A stretch of DNA of 38,573 bases from Hymenobacter frigidus (lineage in GTDB: Bacteria > Bacteroidota > Bacteroidia > Cytophagales > Hymenobacteraceae). The first letter of the stretch is position 1; each line of letters opens with the position of its first letter. A program made the translations under genes and the position numbers. The DNA lies in the NCBI RefSeq assembly GCF_014640435.1, contig NZ_BMGY01000040.1, positions 1 through 38,573 on the forward strand, read 5' to 3'. The notes beneath the pieces are model-generated. The model ran no database searches and had not been told where the DNA came from. It was given only the letters and a program-made list of their open reading frames with translations. Positions 33,500-38,573 of the stretch are shown one piece after another.

Positions 33500-34629
33500 G
33501 TTTAGTTTGAAAGCTGACCGGCGGACCATTGAGGCCTTGACACGCAAAGGCCGCCACGCCGGGCGCACGGTGCAACGCGGCCGGCTGCTGTTGCGGCTGG
33601 CTGACGGGGTGAGCGGCTACCCCGTGGCGGCCGAATTGGGCTGCTGCGTGCAGACCGTCTACCAAGTGCGCAGCCTCGCCGATTGCCGTGGCCAGCCCCT
33701 GCTCGACGTAGCGGCGGCCCCCGGCGCTTCGATGGGGCGCAGCGGGCGGCGCTCACGGCCCTGGCCTGCACGCCGGCCCCGACCGGGCACAGCCGCTGGA
33801 CCCTGCGCCTGTTGGCCGACAAAGCCGTGGAACTGTGCCTGGTGGAAACCATTTCGCATGAGACCGTGGGGCAGGTACTCAAAAAAACGAAGTACAGCCC
33901 CAGCGCCAGCAGCACTGGTGCCTGGGGGCCGTGAACGCCGCCTTTCTGGCCCGCATGGAAGACGTGCTGGCCGTCTACGAGCGGGCCTACGACCCGCGCT
34001 TTCCCGTCGTCTGTTTCGATGAACGGCCCTGCGTGCTACACGGCCAACCCGTCGAGCCGCTACCGCCCGTGCCGGCCCAGCCGGCGGTAGGCGAGCAGCC
34101 GGCCAAAGCGGGCCGGCCCCGGCGCGAAAGCAGCACGTACGTGCGCCAGGGCACGGCTTGCCTGCTGGCGGCCTTCGAACCGGGCACGGGGCAGCGCCTG
34201 GTCGAGGTTTCGGCCCGCCGCACCGGGGCCGACTATTGCCGCTTTCTGCTGGTCTTAGCCGCCGCCTATCCGCAAGCCGAGAAAATCGTGCTGGTTCAGG
34301 ACAACCTCAACACCCACACCGATGCCGTCTTTTACCAGCACCTGCCGGCCGCCCAGGCCCGCGCACTGGCGGCCCGCTTCGAGCGGCATTACACGCCCAA
34401 AAATGCCTCCTGGCTCAACATGGTCGAACTCGAACTCTCCGCCATCGCCCGCCAGTGTCTGCACCAACGCATTCCCACCCAAGACGAGCTGACCGCACAC
34501 ATCGACGCCTGTGTCGCCGAGCGCAACGCCCGGCGAGCGACCGTCAAGTGGCAATTCTCGCTCGACAAGGCCCGACAAAAACTAACCCGGCACTATCAAA
34601 AGGTTTATGCAGATAATTCCCCTGACTGA
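33500..34629 (+). pseudogene. Frameshifted IS630-type transposase
   Basis: Three frames encode one transposase. The first (about 33500-33665) gives LKADRRTIEALTRKGRHAGR and LGCCVQTVYQVR, a helix-turn-helix. The second (about 33683-33930) gives RWTLRLLADKAVELCLVETI and the block SHETVGQVLKKTKYSP. The third (33931-34629) gives the DDE catalytic domain: PVVCFDERPCVLHG (first Asp), VLVQDNLNTHT (second Asp) and YTPKNASWLNMVELELSAIA (Glu), ending in a charged tail (TRHYQKVYADNSPD). Intact IS630-family elements insert at TA and use a single or programmed-frameshift gene; two shifts in different directions here suggest decay, although programmed frameshifting at one of them cannot be excluded. Terminal repeats were not clear. 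It lies just beyond the second operator-like motif. Confidence 0.82.
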
Positions 34630-34665
34630 GCACTAGCATGGCACCAAAGTAGCAGCTGTTTGCTC

Positions 34666-34707
34666 AAACGGTCTCAAGGTAAACGAGGCCCGTTTAATTG
34701 AAGGAGC
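34666..34707 (+). repeat. 42-nt direct repeat, copy 1
   Basis: Begins AAACGGTCTCAAGGTAAACG and ends AAGGAGC. It matches 35236-35277 at 38 of 42 positions. Inside is a near-palindrome TAAACGAGGCCCGTTTA. The two copies flank the small orphan gene at 34740-35141. Confidence 0.75.
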
Positions 34708-34739
34708 GAAATGAAGTACCCAGGCCCGCTGTTCGGCTA

Positions 34740-35141
34740 TCAGTGTTTAGTGCGCGTTCGCTTGACTAACGGCGAACCAGGTGGGTCAACGAATGCCCAC
34801 TCGGTCGTAATCCGAACGTGGTTACTATCCCGGACAATACGCATGTGACTGGCCCCGGCGGCCTTGATGACCTGGTCCCCGCTGCGCAAGAAGGCACCGG
34901 CGGGCAAGGGCATAGCTAAGAGCAAGGGGCCACGGGTGACGGTGTTGGCGGTACGCGTGACCACAGGCAGGCCGTGGTTATACCCCTGGACGAGCACGTA
35001 CGCATCGATGCCCATGCGCCGGAAGTTCTCTTGCGCCCCGTCGAATCCCGACGAAGCATAATTGAGCAGGCCGATACCGGTTCCCAAGAGCAGAAAAAGG
35101 CCCACCCATTTGAGGGAAAGGGATTCGCGCAAGAAATTCAT
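34740..35141 (-). CDS. Small membrane-anchored protein of unknown function
   Basis: A 133-residue protein that I do not recognise. The N-terminus MNFLRESLSLKWVGLFLLLG continues into a single hydrophobic helix (about residues 10-28). The remainder is a soluble domain with QENFRRMGIDAYVLVQGYNH, GPLLLAMPLPAGAFLRSGDQ and a short Arg/Lys-rich tail (VKRTRTKH). The start at 35141 is chosen because longer in-frame forms add a non-hydrophobic leader that overlaps the flanking repeat. It stands alone between two direct repeats, next to a transposase remnant, so it may have arrived as cargo. No partner gene helps to place it. Confidence 0.55.
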   Translation of the reverse strand: MNFLRESLSLKWVGLFLLLGTGIGLLNYASSGFDGAQENFRRMGIDAYVLVQGYNHGLPVVTRTANTVTRGPLLLAMPLPAGAFLRSGDQVIKAAGASHMRIVRDSNHVRITTEWAFVDPPGSPLVKRTRTKH

Positions 35142-35235
35142 AGTTGATGGACGGGTGCCGGGTAGAGGCATTTGCAAGGTACTGCGATAACCCAAGCCAT
35201 TTATGCTCAGCATTCGTGCAATCTGCAGTTTAGCC

Positions 35236-35277
35236 AAACGGTCCCAAGGTAAACGAGGCCCGTTTAAAGTAAGGAGC
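35236..35277 (+). repeat. 42-nt direct repeat, copy 2
   Basis: Begins AAACGGTCCCAAGGTAAACG and ends AAGGAGC. It is the partner of 34666-34707, 570 bases away, in the same orientation, with four mismatches. Confidence 0.75.
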
Positions 35278-35631
35278 CTATCATTGGCCTCGGTTAAAAG
35301 CTTGGTACGGAAGTTAAACGAGTTGCTTCCAAATGCCGTGCATACCCTTTAAAAACTACATTCAGCGGTCAGTAGAGCGTGTTTGTTCAGGGAAACCTCC
35401 CTATAACTGTACAACTCGGGTGAGTACTCAGCCTCTGGCAAATCGGGCGGAAAACAGGCCCATTTGGTACAGATAACTTGTTCAGCAATCAACGTACAAA
35501 TAACCTTGCCCGCACGATGGGAAAACGGTGCTTCGCCCTCGCAAATAGTCCCCTGAATGCGCTAAATACAGGTTCTCTGCTTTGAGAACGCATTGTTAGT
35601 GTTTGTGAGAGGCTGCTAACAAGTTCGCCGA
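35278..35631. other. Gene-free stretch before the uxaC fragment
   Basis: No convincing coding region, RNA gene or hairpin was seen. It probably holds debris of the deletion that truncated the second uxaC. Confidence 0.4.
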
Positions 35632-36393
35632 TTAACCTTTGGACCAAACTTTTAACCAAGGCCAAATATGCTCCAGACCGTGGTCGGAAAGCTGGCAGCC
35701 TTGGGCAGCGAAGAAGTCGTGCCGGCGGCGCAAAGCAGTTTCCAGGTCGGCAAAGGTGCGGATATCAACTTCGGCTACTGCTCCCAGCTTGTCGAGGTAG
35801 GCATTGTAGCTCACGGCATCGTCGACGGCAATGGCTTTGTCGGCCCGAAAAGTGGGCAGCACCTGCACGTCGTAGCCGCTGGTGGCCAAGGTCTGATGAT
35901 GCTCCAGCGAGTCGGCGGGGTCGTCGGTGGTGCAGAGCGTTTCCACGTTCATCCTGCGCAGCAGGTTGCGTACCGAGTATTCGGACGTGCACAGCTTCTC
36001 GCTGCACTCGTCGTAGATGCGGCCGGCGCTCTCGCCGTTTAGCAGCTCCGTGATGCCGAAGTAGCGCTGCAGCTCTAGGTGCGTCCAGTGGTAGAGTGGG
36101 TTGCGCAGGGTATAAGGCACGGTTTCGGCCCACTTCTGAAACTTCTCCTGGTCCGAAGCGCCGCCCGTAATATAGTACTCGTCTACGCCGTTAGCGCGCA
36201 TAGCGCGCCACTTGTAGTGGTCGCCATAGAGCCAGATTTGGGTCAGGTTCTCAAACTGCTTGTCCTCGGCAATCTGGTCGGGCAGCAAGTGGTTGTGGTA
36301 ATCGATAATGGGCATCTGCTTCGCATACTCGTGGTAGAGCGTGCGGGCCGGGGCCGTTTGCAGCAGAAAGTCGTCGTTTAGAAATGGCTTCAT
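35632..36393 (-). pseudogene. uxaC: Truncated second copy of uronate isomerase
   Basis: Starting at the ATG at 36393, the protein is collinear with the intact UxaC (11993-13426) from MKPFL through SDHGLEHI, about 242 residues with roughly 41 differences by my count. It then runs into unrelated residues WPWLKVWSKG and a stop. The whole C-terminal half, including the later active-site blocks, is lost, so it cannot make an active isomerase. Its 5' region keeps an operator-like motif 113 bases before the ATG. At about 83 percent identity it is an older paralogue or an import, not a fresh tandem duplicate. The break point is near 35,666. Confidence 0.88.
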
Positions 36394-36505
36394 AATCAAC
36401 CAATAAAAAGTAGCCCGGCCCCGGCCCGGGTTGTTTCCCATCGAGGGTACTCCGTGCCGGCACGCGTAACTCCCCTGTAGCCTCCTGAAACCGGTATTTA
36501 TTCAC

Positions 36506-36526
36506 GCAAACGTTACTGGGAACGAG
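36506..36526. promoter_or_regulatory. Operator-like motif upstream of the truncated uxaC
   Basis: GCAAACGTTACTGGGAACG: relative to the kduD/lacI site it has a T-to-A change in the left half-site and two changes in the spacer, and the right half-site keeps AACGA. It lies 113 bases before the ATG, in the same orientation as the other two sites. Confidence 0.55.
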
Positions 36527-36569
36527 AGGTGTAACCTTATACCGGGGCAAGACCGGGGGTATTAATTTA

Positions 36570-36603
36570 AAAAGGCCACTCACGATATCGTGAGTGGCCT
36601 TTT
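36570..36603. terminator. Perfect 34-nt palindromic terminator
   Basis: AAAAGGCCACTCACGAT is followed immediately by its exact reverse complement, ending in TTTT. The GC-rich stem with A and T tails forms a bidirectional intrinsic terminator. It would stop leftward transcription from the GH43 lipoprotein gene before the uxaC fragment's promoter. Confidence 0.85.
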
Positions 36604-37042
36604 AGCGCTCCTTCTTGGGATACAGAGCAGAAATGCTAAAAGGGGTTAAAAGGTTGTTGTACCTAACATTTAGGATTCACTGGAGCCAGTTCATAGCGCG
36701 CAAGGCATGATTTTATAAGCCGCAAGGCCGCTTATGGGGACGTGCCTTGCTTAAAAATGGGTTCAAGTACCTTACAGTTGTGCCGTCAATTAGGAAACTC
36801 GCAGCCAAAGTGGAGAAGAGTTGCCTTTTCCGGGTCTGACGGCGCTACTATGCTTGCTTGTAGAGAAAGAAGCATGGCCGAAATAGAGCGAACCTGAAGT
36901 CGTGGAAGTATGCACCGTAGTTGCCTCAAAGGCTAGAGGACCCCAACTTTTCACCGGTTGGCCTCCAATGCCTAGGGTAAACCTATATTATTAAGCAGCG
37001 GAGTGCATTTGCTCCGGCTTATTTTAGCACACCTAGCCCGGT
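36604..37042. other. Gene-free stretch with one compound hairpin
   Basis: No coding region is supported. At 36700-36750 a compound stem is visible: GCAAGGCA with TGCCTTGC outside and ATAAGC with GCTTAT inside, with an internal loop. It could be a processed 3' UTR structure of the GH43 transcript or a degenerate repeat. Confidence 0.4.
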
Positions 37043-38152
37043 TCAGGGCGTGATGGTCTCGATGCCGCCATCGGCCCGGCGCTTCAGCTCGGTGACCTTG
37101 ATGTTGCGCAGCCAGGTTTTGTTCGAGAGTTGGGTGTCGTGGTAGAAAATATACCATGTGTCTTTGATGGGCACAATGGAATGATGGGTGGTCCAGCCTT
37201 GCACCGGCTTCATGATGACGCCCTGGTAGGTGAAAGGGCCGGCCGGCGAGTCCCCCATGGCATATACCAACAGGTGAGTGTCGCCGGTGGAGTAGGAGAA
37301 GTAGTATTTGCCGTTGTACTTGTGCATCCAACCGCCTTCGAAGAACCGGCGATTGTTGTCGCTGGCCAGCAGCAGCTTGCCGTTCTCGTCCAGAATCACA
37401 ACTTCCTTCACCGGGCCAGCAAATTTCTTCATGTCCGGGGTGAGCTTAGCCATGCGTGCGTTGAGAGCGGGCACGTCGGTGTTGGGCTCTTTTTCGGCGG
37501 CGTTGGGATTGTACTTACCGCCTTGCCAGCGCTGGAGCTGGCCGCCCCAGAGGCCCCCGAAGTACATGTAGGCCTGTCCGTCAGTATCAGTGAACACAGC
37601 AGGGTCGATGCTGAAGCTACCGGCGATGGGTGCGGGCTCGGCTTTAAAAGGGCCAGTGGGCGATTTGCTGGTCGCTACCCCGATGCGAAACACGTCCTGC
37701 TTGTCTTTCACGGGAAAGTAGAGGTAGTAAGTGCCGTTTTTAAAGGCTGCATCGGGGGCCCATAACTGCCGACCAGCCCAGGGAATATCCTTGATGTCGA
37801 GCCCCACGCCGTGGTCCGTAACCTTGCCATTGACGCTGTCCATGGACAGAATATGGTAGTCGCGCATGGCGAAATGGTCGCCATTGTCATTTTCCTCAAC
37901 CCCAGCTTCGATGTCGTGCGAGGGGTATATGTAAATCTTGTCTTCAAACATGTGGGCCGAAGGGTCGGCGGTGTAGATATCCCGCACCAAAGGTTCAGAC
38001 AAGGGCTGTTTGGCGGCTGCCGTGTCGGCCTGCGAAGTTTGGGCAGTGGCCGAAGTTTCTTGCGCGGAATTGTTGCTTTGGCAGGCCCCGAGCAAAGCCA
38101 GGGAGGCTGCCAGCACGGGTACCGAGACGGTTGTTTTGAAACAAATGAGCAT
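37043..38152 (-). CDS. GH43-family lipoprotein glycosidase
   Basis: A 369-residue lipoprotein; the leader MLICFKTTVSVPVLAASLAL ends in lipobox LGAC followed by a Ser/Thr/Ala-rich spacer. The propeller has the GH43 carboxylates: Asp in YTADPSAHMFEDKIYIYPSH, Asp in GSFSIDPAVFTDTDG and Glu in RRFFEGGWMHKYNGKYYFSY. Other family stretches are WAGRQLWAPDAAFKNGTYYL and WTTHHSIVPIKDTWYIFYHD. It lacks the extra beta-sandwich of the other GH43 here, so it is a single-domain enzyme. Likely activity is removal of arabinose or xylose from pectic or xylan side chains at the cell surface or in the periplasm. Start at 38152 is taken for the lipobox spacing. It has its own promoter and terminator and so is a separate unit. 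Confidence 0.88.
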   Translation of the reverse strand: MLICFKTTVSVPVLAASLALLGACQSNNSAQETSATAQTSQADTAAAKQPLSEPLVRDIYTADPSAHMFEDKIYIYPSHDIEAGVEENDNGDHFAMRDYHILSMDSVNGKVTDHGVGLDIKDIPWAGRQLWAPDAAFKNGTYYLYFPVKDKQDVFRIGVATSKSPTGPFKAEPAPIAGSFSIDPAVFTDTDGQAYMYFGGLWGGQLQRWQGGKYNPNAAEKEPNTDVPALNARMAKLTPDMKKFAGPVKEVVILDENGKLLLASDNNRRFFEGGWMHKYNGKYYFSYSTGDTHLLVYAMGDSPAGPFTYQGVIMKPVQGWTTHHSIVPIKDTWYIFYHDTQLSNKTWLRNIKVTELKRRADGGIETITP

Positions 38153-38242
38153 GAGAAATTTTAGGAATGGAAAGCAGCAGCAGGAATTGGCAAAAGCGGT
38201 TCGCAGGCGGTTCGCACAGTACCTCTTAGCCAGACTGTCGTG

Positions 38243-38272
38243 TAAATATAGAAGCGGCTTTTGTGTGCACAA
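38243..38272 (-). promoter_or_regulatory. Promoter of the GH43 lipoprotein gene
   Basis: On the minus strand, TTG (38272-38270) is followed after exactly 19 bases by TATATTTA (38250-38243), close to the Bacteroidota -33 TTG / -7 TAnnTTTG pattern. Transcription would begin near 38235, with an 80-base leader. Confidence 0.6.
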
Positions 38273-38287
38273 CTATTTGATAAATAG
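38273..38287. promoter_or_regulatory. Palindrome abutting the GH43 promoter
   Basis: CTATTT-GAT-AAATAG is a perfect inverted repeat immediately upstream of the -33 element. It may be an operator or activator site. A second palindrome, ATCGTTTGCGAT at 38313-38324, lies 26 bases further upstream and shares AATCGTT with the LacI-type motif. Confidence 0.4.
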
Positions 38288-38324
38288 ACGTTTTTGGCGA
38301 CAAACTACCGAAATCGTTTGCGAT

Positions 38325-38573
38325 AGGTCAGCCGAGTCAGTGGTGCGCAAGCCCGTTTATCACTGCTGCAGCAGGTAACTATTTTGCGGCCAATTGCTTT
38401 TGACAACACGCCGCTAATTGCTGCTCTCACTGCTGTACATTTCTCCATTTACTTTTGATACGGCCGCAGAAACTGCCTTTCGCATAATCTTTCAGCTTAT
38501 TGATGGCAACTAGTGTTCTGACAACTTAATTACAGTATTATTAGTTTGGGTAGCGTACCCCCCTCCTTTCCCC
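38325..38573. other. Right edge without recognisable gene
   Basis: No coding region or RNA gene can be supported in the last 249 bases. A promoter for a gene outside the window may be included. Confidence 0.35.

Noticed and set aside
33683..33934. Possible programmed frameshift in the IS630 transposase
   Set aside because: Two changes of frame are needed and no clear slippery heptamer was found at either, so decay is the simpler reading.
36700..36750. Compound hairpin considered as tRNA or riboswitch
   Set aside because: No cloverleaf, no CCA-adjacent acceptor pairing, and no gene start immediately downstream on either strand.

Overview
The window looks like a chromosome segment of a high-GC Bacteroidota bacterium, most likely a Hymenobacter or close relative. 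The support is direct: a SusC/SusD pair, a type IX secretion C-terminal sorting domain, promoter elements of the Bacteroidota type (TAnnTTTG), start codons without clear Shine-Dalgarno sequences, and IS5- and IS630-type transposase remnants. The genus is an inference from general resemblance.

Left part (1-6,100) is accessory and scarred. It starts with a mosaic of broken genes: a minus-strand remnant of a YhcG/DUF1016-type nuclease abuts a frameshifted plus-strand TIG-repeat surface protein with a T9SS tail. Then comes a compact AT-rich module: a tyrosine recombinase whose promoter region holds a 14-bp inverted repeat, and a two-gene ATPase + HNH pair matching the Septu (PtuAB) anti-phage architecture. 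A hairpin sharing a CCGATAA core with the one before the recombinase follows ptuB. Next is a badly decayed IS5-type transposase.

Central part (6,170-33,480) is a large pectin utilisation locus, nearly all on the minus strand. Read in the direction of transcription from 25,838 downwards it encodes KduD, KduI, SusC, SusD, a CE8-PL10 pectin methylesterase/pectate lyase fusion, UxaB, UxaA, UxaC, KdgK, KDPG aldolase, an ExuT-type hexuronate transporter, an NTF2-like secreted protein and a large secreted esterase. A divergent LacI-family regulator (TTG start) sits at 26,117. Beyond it a second minus-strand operon encodes a CE12-GH28 fusion (pectin acetylesterase + polygalacturonase), a GH105 unsaturated galacturonyl hydrolase and a GH43. 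Together these de-esterify and depolymerise pectin outside the cell, import oligomers through SusCD, split them into galacturonate and unsaturated uronate, and send both through KDG and KDPG to pyruvate and glyceraldehyde-3-phosphate.

Right part (33,480-38,573) is again disturbed: a frameshifted IS630-type transposase, a small membrane-anchored orphan between two 42-bp direct repeats, a truncated second copy of uxaC, a perfect 34-nt palindromic terminator, and a GH43 lipoprotein gene with a recognisable promoter.

The most useful regulatory observation is a shared operator-like motif (A[T/A]CGTT-N6-AACG) occurring three times, 113-136 bp upstream of kduD (where it also lies in the lacI promoter region), of the CE12-GH28 gene, and of the truncated uxaC, always in the same orientation. 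It probably defines the LacI regulon. Long imperfect hairpins punctuate the operons and look like dispersed intergenic repeats. No rRNA, tRNA or CRISPR array was seen.
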